This document shows positions 26,127-35,585 of a stretch of 64,000 nucleotides of DNA, in pieces. The stretch lies in contig OZ255821.1 of the NCBI GenBank assembly GCA_965277435.1, positions 6,510,001 to 6,574,000 of the forward strand, given 5' to 3'. Each line of letters opens with the position of its first letter. The stretch's first letter is position 1. The translations under genes and the position numbers were made by a program. Below the pieces are notes generated by a model, which saw nothing but the letters and a program-made list of their open reading frames with translations, had not been told where the DNA came from and did no database searches. Source of the DNA: Bog-105 sp965277435 (GTDB taxonomy: Bacteria > Acidobacteriota > Terriglobia > Bryobacterales > Bryobacteraceae).

Positions 26127-27340
26127 ATGATGATCAAATCACTACGGTCGCTAACCCGCCTGCTGGTATCTGAGACAGTTCATCCGCCCCCCCCCCGGAG
26201 GAAATTCAGCTCGTAAGCCGTACCGGATACTGATCGTTCGCGCCAGCGCGCTCGGCGATACGCTGATGGTCACTCCCGCTATCCGTGAGTTCCACCGGCA
26301 GTATCCCCAAGCCGAAATCGACTTCCTGTCGTCAGCCGGAGGCGCCGAAATACTTGCCTCCAATCCGCACTTGTCCCGCATACTCGTGCTGCGCCACCGC
26401 AACCTGCCCTATTGCCTGTCGCTCGAAAAACAAAAGCTGGTGGACGAGATCCGTTCGCGCCAGTACGACGTAGTCGTGCTGCTCGAATCGGCTTCGCGCT
26501 ACCGGCAGTTGCTGGAACTCGCCGGCATTTCTGAAATGCGCAGTTTCGCAACCGTTCCATTTATTCCCACGCTCCACAATATTGTGAACTATCTGCGCGT
26601 AAGTGGTTTAGAAGCAAGCACAGGCCGCGATTCCGCGCCACCATACGAAAGAGGCACTTCGGCAAACTTGGGCGCGGATCGCGAGTCCGTTGTGCGCGCG
26701 AGTTTCTTAGAAGAAGTCGCACCGAACATCAGTCTGGATATGCAACTGACCTCCTCCGCGGATGCCCTGCAGTCAGCAGAGGCTCTCCTCTACGGTTTGC
26801 CCAAACCGATCGTTGCAATTCATCCTGGCTATGGCCCGAGCAACAAGAAAAAGGACCAGGCAAATCGCTTGCGCGGCTGGAATCCGCAAAAGTTTGCTCG
26901 CGTCGCACAACAACTATCGTCGTCCGACGCATCCATTGTTTTGACTGGATCCGCCGACGATGTACCACTTTGCGAGTACGTTGCCCAAGAATCGTAGCCG
27001 GATACTGGCAGGCCAGACTACCATTTCGCAATTTGTCGCAGCGATCACCCTTTCCGACATGCTGATCTCGGTAGATTCCGCATCGGCCCATATCGCGGCT
27101 GCGGTAGGCACTCCGGTTGTCGTTCTGTGGGGGCCCGCTATCTTGAATCAGACGAGACCACTCTCATCTACTACGCCCATCGTCATTGTGCAAAATCCTG
27201 TTCCTTGCGCTCCCTGCTACGGGACACCGTTAATGAAGACCTGCAAACGGAATATTTGCATGGAGCAGATCGGGCCCGATGAGGTGGTTCGGCAGGCGAT
27301 GAGACTGCTTCAAATGCGCAGCTTGCCTGTCCTTTCCTAA
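26127..27340 (+). pseudogene. Glycosyltransferase family 9 (heptosyltransferase-like), twice frameshifted
   Basis: The parts of a GT9 protein are spread over three frames. ATG 26127, with GGAAG in front, opens MMIKSLRSLTRLLV. After the C10 run at 26187-26196 the frame moves to RILIVRASALGDTLMVTPAIREF, the classic GT9 N-terminus. It stays open to 26997 (AIHPGYG, WNPQKFARVA), then shifts again near 26985 to SVDSASAHIAAAVGTPVVVLWGP, ending at 27340. Nine Cs instead of ten would join the first two pieces. One base fewer in CAAGAATCG would join the last. It is either a decayed gene for surface polysaccharide synthesis or has two sequencing errors. Confidence 0.75.
26187..26196 (+). repeat. Poly-C tract (10 C) inside the glycosyltransferase start region
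   Basis: Ten consecutive C bases interrupt the frame between the likely start codon at 26127 and the conserved GT9 domain. Length change by slippage would switch the frame on or off. This is the longest homopolymer I noticed in the window. Confidence 0.8.
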
Positions 27341-27598
27341 GAAACGTCGTGCGGTTCCGACCGGCAAATGGAGCCGACCATGTCTTCGGTCTCCGAACCA
27401 ATATTCTAGGAGCCTTGCAGCAGAATCGAAACGAGATTTCGTTTGTGAAGTACAGGAAGTTTGAGCCGCAGTCCGTCTTTACCTCTGTGATTTCCAAGAT
27501 CACGTACAAGAAGTGACTTTCAAGATTGCGTCTTGCTTTGCGGCGGGTGGATTGAAGCATTCGCCAGGCTCGACTAACCGTGTGACTAACTTCCAGGT

Positions 27599-28936
27599 TC
27601 AAACACGAGCGGCTACCCGACTCGGAACTCTCTGCTTAAAAGCGAACAAAGTTATTAAGGCAGACACGAGACAGCAAAAAGAGAACATGAGAAGTGCCGG
27701 GACGGTGCTGTGGGTCGTGTCGCGGATCTTGCCTACCAGGAATGGGCTGAGATAGCCGGCGAGGTTGCCGACGGAATTAATCCAGGCAATGCCGGCCGAG
27801 GCGGCGGTTCCCGAAAGCAGAGTCGTCGGAAGCGCCCAGAACGTGGAGTAAGAAGCGGCGATACTCGCGGTGGCGATGGAGATGGCGACGAAGCTGGCCA
27901 CGCCTGAAATGCCGGGGATGGCGGACAACGCCATACCTACCGAACAGATGATGCTGGTCAGGGCGATGTGCCAGCGGCGTTCACCCGTTTTGTCCGAGTG
28001 GTGGCCGACGGCGACCATGACGATAGCGGCGAGCGCCCACGGGATGGCCGTGAGAAGGCCGATCCGAAAGGAATCTTTGGTGAGCGTCTCCTTCACGATT
28101 TGCGGAAGCCAGAAGCTGACACCATAATTCACCATCACCTGGCCGAAATAGACAAAACAGAGAAGCCAGACTTTCACGCTCCGAAAAGCGTCGACGAGGG
28201 TGTGATGACCAGGTGTTTCGAGGCGTTTGAGCGATTCCTCCTGCTCGAGATTTCGTTCGACAAGTTGCTTCTCCTCTTCGTTAAGCCAGCGGGCTTTGCG
28301 CGGAGAGTCTTGGAGGAAAAAGATTGTGGCGACACCTGCCAGCAGAGACGGAACAGCTTCGAAGAAGAACAGCCATTGCCAGCCGCGCAGGATAGCGGAG
28401 TGGGAGGTGGTCTCGAGAATCCAGCCGGAAACCGGACCGCCGATCACGCCGGAAAGGGGAATGGCGGTCATGAAAGCAGCGAGCATTTTGGCACGATAGC
28501 GGCGGGGATACCAGAAGGTGAGATAGAGAATAACGCCGGGGAAGAAACCGGACTCGACGACGCCGAGGAGAAAGCGAATCACGAAGAGCGATGTTGCGCC
28601 GGTGACGAACATCTGGCAGGCGGAAACGAATCCCCAGACCACCATGATGGGACCGAGCCAGAACTTCGCGCCGATCTTCTGGAGAGCCATGTTGCAGGGA
28701 ATTTCGAAGAGAAAGTAACCGAGGAAAAAGATGCCTGCGCCCATACCATAGACAGCATCGCTTAGGCCTAGATCGCTTTGCATCTGGAGTTTGGCAAAGC
28801 CCACGTTGACGCGATCGACGTAGGCAAAAACGTAGCAGAGGAAGAGGAACGGAATCAAGCGCCAGGTGACTTTGGCGTAGACGGATTTCTCGAAGTTTTT
28901 ATCGAAGTCGAGGTTAGAGGACACAGGCGGCTGCAT
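27599..28936 (-). CDS. MFS transporter, anion:cation symporter (ACS) family
   Basis: A 445-residue permease resembling tartrate, glucarate and galactonate transporters. FLCYVFAYVDRVNVGFAKLQM near residue 35 and ESGFFPGVILYLTFWYPRR near 125 are hallmark ACS segments. Twelve hydrophobic stretches are present. It is divergent from the TonB receptor gene, and a 22-bp palindrome lies 2 bases before its ATG, so the two are probably co-regulated. The substrate is likely a sugar acid or related organic acid, inferred from family and context. Confidence 0.9.
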   Translation of the reverse strand: MQPPVSSNLDFDKNFEKSVYAKVTWRLIPFLFLCYVFAYVDRVNVGFAKLQMQSDLGLSDAVYGMGAGIFFLGYFLFEIPCNMALQKIGAKFWLGPIMVVWGFVSACQMFVTGATSLFVIRFLLGVVESGFFPGVILYLTFWYPRRYRAKMLAAFMTAIPLSGVIGGPVSGWILETTSHSAILRGWQWLFFFEAVPSLLAGVATIFFLQDSPRKARWLNEEEKQLVERNLEQEESLKRLETPGHHTLVDAFRSVKVWLLCFVYFGQVMVNYGVSFWLPQIVKETLTKDSFRIGLLTAIPWALAAIVMVAVGHHSDKTGERRWHIALTSIICSVGMALSAIPGISGVASFVAISIATASIAASYSTFWALPTTLLSGTAASAGIAWINSVGNLAGYLSPFLVGKIRDTTHSTVPALLMFSFCCLVSALITLFAFKQRVPSRVAARV

Positions 28937-28938
28937 TG

Positions 28939-28960
28939 ATCATATGCCTGGGCATATGAT
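28939..28960. promoter_or_regulatory. 22-bp perfect palindrome, operator between divergent transporter genes
   Basis: ATCATATGCC - TG - GGCATATGAT is a perfect inverted repeat with 10-base arms. It touches the 5' end of the MFS gene and lies 35 bases before the TonB receptor ATG, so a bound dimer could block both directions. Symmetry and size suit a GntR- or LacI-type regulator. No such regulator is encoded nearby. Confidence 0.7.
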
Positions 28961-28995
28961 AGTGTCCCGAGTGAGTTTCCACGGGGGAGGCGTTC

Positions 28996-31900
28996 ATGCT
29001 ACGCAGGGTAAAGCTGTTGATGCTGGCGGGTCTTGTTTTGCTAGGCCAGAGAGAAAGTTTCGGGCAGACGGCCGGGACGATCACCGGAGAAGTGAAAGAT
29101 TCTTCGGGCGCGATGGTGACGGGAGCGACCGTCACGCTAACGGATCAGGCGACCAATGCAACGCGCGTGGCGACTACGAATACGGACGGGCTGTTCGTCT
29201 TTCCGACGCTCGTGCCGGGTAAGTACTCGCTGCAAGTAAAAATGAGCGGATTCAAATCGGAGTCGCAGCCGGACATCGATCTGCAGGTGCAGCAAACGGT
29301 GCGCTCGGATTTCACTCTGCAGCCCGGGCAAGTGAACGAATCGATTGTGGTGAGCGCGTCGGCGGAACAGCTCAATACGGACAACGCGACTGTTGGCACG
29401 GTGATCGAGAACAAGCGCATTGTGGAATTGCCGCTGAATGGGCGGGATTATCTGCAACTGGTGCAATTGAGTCCAAACGTGTCGGCGAGTTTCGGTTCGG
29501 CGCAGAGTTCGAACCGGCAGGGCGGCACGCGGGCCAATGAAAACCTGTCGATCGGCGGCCAACGATCCACGTTTAATCACTACACGCTCGATGGGATCGA
29601 AAACACCGATGTGAATTTCAATTTGTATTTGTTCCAGCCATCGATCGATGCCATTCAAGAGTTCAAAGTGCAGACGGGCGTTTACCCGGCCGAATTTGGA
29701 CGGGAGGTGGCGCAGGTAAATGTATCGACGAAAAGCGGAGCGAATGAATATCACGCCACGCTATTCGAGTTTTTGCGCAACTCGAAGCTGGATGCCGCGC
29801 CGTATGCGTTTACCAGCACGCACTCGGCAAACCAGCCATTCAAATGGAATCAGTATGGCTTCACGCTGGGCGGCCCTTTATCTATTCCGAAACTGTTCAA
29901 TGCCAAAGACCGGTTGTTCTTCCTCACAAATTTTGAAGGATTCAACGAGCGCCAGACGAGTAACAGCTTGTACAGCGTGCCGACGCTCGCAATGCGAAAT
30001 GGGGATTTTTCTTCTGTGCTGTCGCGCTTGGGAGCGCAGCTGTACTCTCCAAACGGGCGGACGCGGAATGCGAACGGAACGTATAACGTAGCGGCGATTC
30101 CGGGCAACATCATTCAGCCGAGTTCTATTGCTCCACAAAGCTTGCAGGAATTGAACTATCTGCCGGTGCCGAACCAGCCGATTCCGGCGAACCAATCGCC
30201 ATTGAATGATTATCTGTTGAATGCGAACAATCCGACGGATAAGGACCAATTCAATGTGCGGATCGACTGGGTAGAGAGCGCGAAATCGACGTGGTTTGGG
30301 CGGTATAGCTGGACGGATGAAACGTCATTTACTCCCACGCTGAGCCTGTCGGGAAACACACTGGCCACGAATGGCAAACAGTACATGATTGCCAACACAC
30401 GTATTTTTACGCCGACTACAGTAAATGAGTTCCGGTTTGGGATTAACAGTTTTCATAACGCCGTTGCGCCGTTTCTGGCGTGCAAGCAGAACGTGGTGCA
30501 GCAACTCGGATTGCCCGGACTGGACACGAGTAATTGCCAGACCTGGGGCATTCCTCAAATGCGAAACCTGGGCGAGATCAGCGGCTGGGGTGATGATACA
30601 AATGGGCCGTACATTTTGAACGATGCGATCGGACAGGTGATCGACAATTTCTCGTGGATACGGGGCAAGCACGCGCTGCGGTTCGGCGGGGAAGTGCGGC
30701 GCGACCGGTATAACCAGTTAGGAAACGAGTTCCCGCGCGGCGCGTTCAGCTGGGGTTCGTCCTCGACGTCCAATCCGAACACCAACAGCGGAGGATATGG
30801 CTTTGCGAGTTACCTGCTAGGTTCGCCGACGGAAGTGGATGGCGCATATGGTATCGCCTTTGAGCAGTTGCGCGCGACGAGCCAGGCGTATTATTTTGAC
30901 GATACGTGGCGGGCCAGGTCGAACCTGACCATCTCGATGGGGCTGCGCTATGAATTGACGCCGCCCTATGTGGACCGCAGCGGGCACGAGACGAATATCG
31001 ATCTGCCGCTGTTCGTGGGAGCGGCGGGAGTAACGGCGCCGAATCTGCAGCCGACCGATGTGCGCTCGGGCACCGGGAACTATTACGCAGGGTTGCCATT
31101 CTTCTTTCCGGGCGTGCAGGTGGCGCGGGACGGACGGTTGGGAAGCAGGTTATATCAAACCGACTACACCAATATTGCGCCGCGGCTGGGAATCGCGTAC
31201 ACGCCAACAGCGACCTGGTCGATACGCGCTGGAGCGGGCTTGTTTTATGCGCAGGACAGCGGCAATTCGCTGTTCGATCTGGCGCGGACCTTGGGCGGCA
31301 AAAGCAACAACGTGAATAATAATCAGCCGTCTGCTTTACCCAGCTTGACTTGGACCAACTTTGTGACTCCGGGCGCAATTATCAACATTCCTAATCCGAC
31401 TCTGTTCGGCGTGCTCTACGACGTGCAGACGCCGCGTGTGTTCCAGTATCTGTTCAACGTGGAGCATGAATTGTCGAAATCGATGTTGTTTGAAGCGGGT
31501 TATCTGGGTTCGTCGGGACGGCATTTGAGGGGTTTATATAACGCGAATGAAGCAACACCGGGTACAAGTTCTCTGCCGAGCCGGTTGCCTTTCTCGAACA
31601 TCGGAATTATGCAGACGGTGCAGGGCGGCGGCAATTCGAGCTACAACAGCCTCGGACTAAAGCTGACGCGCCGCTTGTCTTCGGGGCTGACGTTGCTGGG
31701 TGCGTATACCTGGTCGAAGAGCATTGACGACGTAAGCGCAATCCGCGGACAGAGCGATACAATTTTTCCGCAGAACAGCCGGTGCCTGGCGTGCGACCGC
31801 GGGTTATCGGCGTTCAATGTGGGGCAGCGATTTGTGCTGTCGGCGTTGTACGAGTTGCCCTTTGGCGCAGGCAAGTCATTCCTGAATCGCGGTGGCGTGG

Positions 31901-32376
31901 TCAACGAACTGTTGGGGGGCTGGCAAATTGGATCGATTTACACGGTGCAGTCGGGGCTGCCGGGCTATCCATCGCCAGGGCCGGACCAATCGAACACAGG
32001 CGTGGGAAACAACCGGGATCGGCTGAATGCGACGGGCCTTTCGCAGAGCGTGGCGAATCCAAATCCGAACGGATGGTTCAACGTGAATGCGTTTTCGCTC
32101 GAGCCATTTGGAACGTTTGGCAATGCGGGGCGAAACACGATTACGTTTCCGGGGCGGAATGAATGGGACTTCTCGGCGATCAAGGATTTCCGGATTACGG
32201 AACGAGATGTTCTGCAGTTTCGATTCGAAGGATTCAACTTCGCAAACCATCCGAACTGGGGAAATCCGGGCACGCTGTGGGGGCAGAACGTGACGCCCTC
32301 ATCGAGTTTTGGTGTGATAAGTAGTACGGCAGTGGCGATGCGGCAACTGCAGTTTGGTTTGAAGTATGTTTTTTAG
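28996..32376 (+). CDS. Oar-like TonB-dependent receptor with carboxypeptidase-regulatory domain
   Basis: A 1126-residue outer-membrane receptor. After a signal peptide (MLRRVKLLMLAGLVLLGQRES) comes a CarboxypepD_reg domain at about residues 25-110 (GTITGEVKDSSGAMVTGATV). A plug-like region follows (VVSASAEQLNTDNATVGTVIENKRI, LPLNGRDYLQL). The long beta-barrel ends at QLQFGLKYVF with a C-terminal Phe, as for barrel-assembly substrates. I see no clear TonB box. It opens the plus-strand operon leading to oxidoreductases, so it probably imports the substrate, or a larger glycoside or oligomer of it. Confidence 0.93.
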   Translation: MLRRVKLLMLAGLVLLGQRESFGQTAGTITGEVKDSSGAMVTGATVTLTDQATNATRVATTNTDGLFVFPTLVPGKYSLQVKMSGFKSESQPDIDLQVQQTVRSDFTLQPGQVNESIVVSASAEQLNTDNATVGTVIENKRIVELPLNGRDYLQLVQLSPNVSASFGSAQSSNRQGGTRANENLSIGGQRSTFNHYTLDGIENTDVNFNLYLFQPSIDAIQEFKVQTGVYPAEFGREVAQVNVSTKSGANEYHATLFEFLRNSKLDAAPYAFTSTHSANQPFKWNQYGFTLGGPLSIPKLFNAKDRLFFLTNFEGFNERQTSNSLYSVPTLAMRNGDFSSVLSRLGAQLYSPNGRTRNANGTYNVAAIPGNIIQPSSIAPQSLQELNYLPVPNQPIPANQSPLNDYLLNANNPTDKDQFNVRIDWVESAKSTWFGRYSWTDETSFTPTLSLSGNTLATNGKQYMIANTRIFTPTTVNEFRFGINSFHNAVAPFLACKQNVVQQLGLPGLDTSNCQTWGIPQMRNLGEISGWGDDTNGPYILNDAIGQVIDNFSWIRGKHALRFGGEVRRDRYNQLGNEFPRGAFSWGSSSTSNPNTNSGGYGFASYLLGSPTEVDGAYGIAFEQLRATSQAYYFDDTWRARSNLTISMGLRYELTPPYVDRSGHETNIDLPLFVGAAGVTAPNLQPTDVRSGTGNYYAGLPFFFPGVQVARDGRLGSRLYQTDYTNIAPRLGIAYTPTATWSIRAGAGLFYAQDSGNSLFDLARTLGGKSNNVNNNQPSALPSLTWTNFVTPGAIINIPNPTLFGVLYDVQTPRVFQYLFNVEHELSKSMLFEAGYLGSSGRHLRGLYNANEATPGTSSLPSRLPFSNIGIMQTVQGGGNSSYNSLGLKLTRRLSSGLTLLGAYTWSKSIDDVSAIRGQSDTIFPQNSRCLACDRGLSAFNVGQRFVLSALYELPFGAGKSFLNRGGVVNELLGGWQIGSIYTVQSGLPGYPSPGPDQSNTGVGNNRDRLNATGLSQSVANPNPNGWFNVNAFSLEPFGTFGNAGRNTITFPGRNEWDFSAIKDFRITERDVLQFRFEGFNFANHPNWGNPGTLWGQNVTPSSSFGVISSTAVAMRQLQFGLKYVF

Positions 32377-32385
32377 AAGGAATCA

Positions 32386-32979
32386 ATGACGCGGCGCAGT
32401 TTGCTGGAGTGGGCGGTGGTGCTGCCCGCCGGTGGTACGTTTCTGGCGGACTGGACACGGGCAGCGGCGCAGGGACATGCGCATGGGAACGGCGCGCCGC
32501 CGGAACCGGAACGGTTTCGCGACTACCGACCGCAATTTTTTCCGGCAAATGATTTTTCCGCGCTACAGCATTTCACGGAAATTCTGATACCAAGCGACGA
32601 GTCGCCTGGTGCGCGCGAAGCGTATTGCGCGTGTTTTATGGATTTTGTCCTGCAGGCAATGACGGGACATGCGCCGGATACGCAGGAGCAGTGGAGGAAA
32701 GCGCTGCGGGCGCTCGATGATGCGGGATTTCACCAGGCAGCGGCGGAGCGGCAGTTGGCGATTGTCGATGAGATTTCGCGGCCGGAACGCGAACCAGGGA
32801 TGAAGCATCCCGCGTATTTTGCCTACCGGCTGATCAAACGGGAGAATGCCTTTGCGTTTTATACGGCGCGCGAGGGAATGATCGATAGTCTGGATTACCG
32901 GGGCAATTCGTACAACGTGACGTTTCCGGGTTGCAGTCATGCGGAACACCGGGTGTTGGCGGCGGATGAGCGTGGATAA
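32386..32979 (+). CDS. Gluconate 2-dehydrogenase subunit 3-like protein, Tat-exported
   Basis: A 197-residue small subunit of the family found beside FAD-dependent GMC sugar or sugar-acid dehydrogenases. It begins MTRRSLLEWAVVLPAGG, a twin-arginine-type signal, followed by HFTEILIPSDESPGAREA, the typical opening of the domain. It is 9 bases after the TonB receptor, with AAGGAA before the ATG, and overlaps the GMC gene by 14 bases. It probably escorts the large subunit through the Tat pathway. Confidence 0.88.
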   Translation: MTRRSLLEWAVVLPAGGTFLADWTRAAAQGHAHGNGAPPEPERFRDYRPQFFPANDFSALQHFTEILIPSDESPGAREAYCACFMDFVLQAMTGHAPDTQEQWRKALRALDDAGFHQAAAERQLAIVDEISRPEREPGMKHPAYFAYRLIKRENAFAFYTAREGMIDSLDYRGNSYNVTFPGCSHAEHRVLAADERG

Positions 32980-34759
32980 GAAATACGATGCGATTGTGGT
33001 TGGGTCGGGCGCCTGCGGCGGCTGGGCGGCGATGGCGCTCGCGCAGGCAGGGATGCAGGTATTGATGCTCGAGGCGGGCAGCCCGATCAGCGCCGCTAAA
33101 GATTTCCACCACATTTTTCTTTATGAGCTGAAGTATCGGGGCCGGGGAGAGCCAGGGCTGTTGCGGCGGTATAGCGGCACGGAGCGCAATTACCGCATCA
33201 TGATCGATAGCGCAGAGAATCCGTACACCACAGCTCCGGATACGAATTACCGGTGGGGACGGTCGCGGTGCCTGGGCGGACGCAGTTTGCACTGGGCGCG
33301 GGCCAGCGATCGCATGGCGGATTACGAGTTCAAGGCAGCTTCCCGAGACGGCTATGGTAAGGACTGGGCGTTGAGTTATGCCGACCTCGCGCCTTATTAC
33401 GACCGGGTGGAGGGCTTCATCGGGGTAAGCGGGACGCGGGAGGGACTTGCGCAATTTCCCGATGGAAATTTTTTGCCGGGGATGCCGCTTAATTGTGCTG
33501 AAACGATTTTTACAGCTGCCTGTAAGAGCCTGGGCTGGCCAACGACACACCGACGACTCGCGCAACTAACGCAAGTGCACAATAACCGCCCGCCTTGCCA
33601 CTACTGCGGCAATTGTGTGAATGGCTGTGACGTAGGGGCGATGTTCAGTACGATTTCGACGACACTGCCGCCCGCTATGAAGACGGGAAATCTCGAAGTG
33701 CGGACCGACAGCGTGGCGGCGGAAGTTCAGATGAATGGAGAGAACCGGGCGGAAGGCGTGCGGTATATCGAGCGGTTCACCAACAAATCCGTCGAGGTGA
33801 AGGCGAGCCATGTAATTCTGGCGGCATCGACGCTCGAGAACACACGCCTGCTGCTACTTTCGGCTAAGAGCGGTCTGGCAAATTCGAGCGGCACGTTGGG
33901 GCAATACATGATGGACCAGATCGGCGGCGGTGGAGTCACAGGCTTCCTGCCGAGGCTGAAGGGCGGCCCGAGCCGCCTCGATGACGGTAAGGCCGCGGGC
34001 ATTACGATACCGAACCTGGTGAACATCGACCAGCGGACTGCGCGCAAGGATTTTATCCGCGGGTACGTGATCAATGCGACGGGCGGCCAGAGCGAATTTC
34101 CGATGTTTGCTGCGGCGCTGCCGGGCTATGGGTCGGCCTGGAAGAAAGAAGTAAAAAGCCGGTACGTAGCGCAGGCGCGAGTGTGGATTGCGGGCGGCGA
34201 GATGCTGGCTCGCAAAGAGAATTTCGTAGAACTCGATCCGGAGGTGAAGGATCACTGGGGGATTCCGGTTCTTAAAATCCATTTCACGCATAGCGACAAC
34301 GATTACAAGTTGATGGCGCACTTTCAACAGAACGCCGAGGAACTGTTCCGGCGGGCGGGCGGCGAACCGATGAATGGGATGGGGCATGGCGGCCAGGTGG
34401 GATTTCCCGGCGCCCCTGGTTCACCGGATGCAGACGCGAATCGTGCGACCGCTGATTCCGATACTAGCCGGGGTGCGGCGCGCGAAGGAGAATCGCCGAA
34501 GGCCGGAGGTGGACCGAATCATCCGCCGCGGAAAGATGCCTTGGGCGGCGCGATTCATGAAGTGGGGACGGCACGAATGAGTGCGGATTCGAGAGATGGT
34601 GTGCTGAATTCGTTTTGCCAGACGCACGATGTGCCCAATCTATATGTGTTCGGCGGGAATGCGTTTCCGTCCACCGGTGATAAACATCCCACGCTGACGA
34701 TGCTGGCGCTGACGGCGCGAGGTTGCGATCACCTGATCGAGACGGCGAAGAGGGCCTAG
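32966..34759 (+). CDS. GMC-family FAD-dependent oxidoreductase (gluconate dehydrogenase-like large subunit)
   Basis: A 597-residue flavoprotein. The FAD Rossmann motif VVGSGACGG is near residue 12, RWGRSRCLGGRSLHW near 105, and the C-terminal HEVGTARMS and GDKHPTLTMLAL segments form the GMC active-site region. The protein has no signal of its own and is expected to be exported with the Tat subunit. Translation starts at ATG 32966 inside the previous gene, a coupled arrangement. Substrate class (sugar, sugar acid or polyol) is inferred from the family; electrons could pass to the cytochrome c encoded next. Confidence 0.92.
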   Translation: MSVDKKYDAIVVGSGACGGWAAMALAQAGMQVLMLEAGSPISAAKDFHHIFLYELKYRGRGEPGLLRRYSGTERNYRIMIDSAENPYTTAPDTNYRWGRSRCLGGRSLHWARASDRMADYEFKAASRDGYGKDWALSYADLAPYYDRVEGFIGVSGTREGLAQFPDGNFLPGMPLNCAETIFTAACKSLGWPTTHRRLAQLTQVHNNRPPCHYCGNCVNGCDVGAMFSTISTTLPPAMKTGNLEVRTDSVAAEVQMNGENRAEGVRYIERFTNKSVEVKASHVILAASTLENTRLLLLSAKSGLANSSGTLGQYMMDQIGGGGVTGFLPRLKGGPSRLDDGKAAGITIPNLVNIDQRTARKDFIRGYVINATGGQSEFPMFAAALPGYGSAWKKEVKSRYVAQARVWIAGGEMLARKENFVELDPEVKDHWGIPVLKIHFTHSDNDYKLMAHFQQNAEELFRRAGGEPMNGMGHGGQVGFPGAPGSPDADANRATADSDTSRGAAREGESPKAGGGPNHPPRKDALGGAIHEVGTARMSADSRDGVLNSFCQTHDVPNLYVFGGNAFPSTGDKHPTLTMLALTARGCDHLIETAKRA

Positions 34760-34763
34760 CGGT

Positions 34764-35585
34764 TTGCTCCGGTGGGGTCGAGCTTTACTGGTGGTTGTGG
34801 CGGCGAGTTGTGTGTGGGCGCAGACTCCGCAGCCCAGGAGACAGGGGGCGGAGAGGCTGCACGATTTTTTGGGTTTGGGTGCGCCGCCCGATGCAGCTGC
34901 GGCGGCTCGCGGAGAAAAGACCTTTTCGGCGAACTGCGCCTTTTGTCACGGCGCGAAGGCTACGGGTGGAGATACTGGCCCCGACCTGGTGCGATCGGCG
35001 CTGGTACTGCATGACGAGAAGGGCGAACTGATCGGGCCGGTGGTACACAAGGGGCGAACGGATCGGGGAATGCCGGCGTTCGCGGCGTTCAACGAATCAG
35101 AGCTCTATGATATTGCCGAGTTTCTGCACTTACGCGTGGAACTTACAGCAAATCGCGGCACTTACAAGTTATTAAACGTCGTGACGGGCGACGCCAAAGC
35201 CGGCGAGGCTTATTTTCGCGGCCCGGGCGGCTGTACGGGTTGTCACTCAGTAACGGGCGATCTGGCGCACATCGGATCGAAGATGAGTCCGGCCGATTTG
35301 CAGCAGGCGTTTCTGTATCCGGCGGCGCGGGGTTTTGGCGTGGCGGATCAACAGAACGTGAAGGTCAGGCTACCCGGTGGCGAAGAGATGCAGGGGCATT
35401 TGAAGTATCTGGATGATTTCCACGTTGGTTTCGAGGACGCCGAAGGTGAATTTCACTCGATGGCGCTGACTGACGGGACCAAGGTGGAACTGGAAGATAA
35501 GTTGATCGGCCATCGGAAGTTGCTGGATCGGTACACCGATGCGGACATGCACAACCTGACCGCTTACCTGGTGAGCTTGCAGTGA
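34764..35585 (+). CDS. Periplasmic dihaem cytochrome c
   Basis: A 273-residue exported cytochrome. A signal peptide (GRALLVVVAASCVWAQ) is followed by two haem motifs, CAFCH near residue 58 and CTGCH near 156. The C-terminal region (GGEEMQGHLKYLDDFHVGF, then DMHNLTAYLVSL) is typical of cytochromes that accompany PQQ dehydrogenases. The start is TTG at 34764, 4 bases after the GMC stop. The gene overlaps the PQQ gene by 4 bases, so it is the likely shared electron acceptor. Confidence 0.88.
   Translation: MLRWGRALLVVVAASCVWAQTPQPRRQGAERLHDFLGLGAPPDAAAAARGEKTFSANCAFCHGAKATGGDTGPDLVRSALVLHDEKGELIGPVVHKGRTDRGMPAFAAFNESELYDIAEFLHLRVELTANRGTYKLLNVVTGDAKAGEAYFRGPGGCTGCHSVTGDLAHIGSKMSPADLQQAFLYPAARGFGVADQQNVKVRLPGGEEMQGHLKYLDDFHVGFEDAEGEFHSMALTDGTKVELEDKLIGHRKLLDRYTDADMHNLTAYLVSLQ

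Noticed and set aside
26187..26196. Firm claim of phase variation at the C10 tract
   Set aside because: The gene has a second frameshift about 800 bases downstream, so slippage of the tract alone would not restore it; kept only as a possibility.
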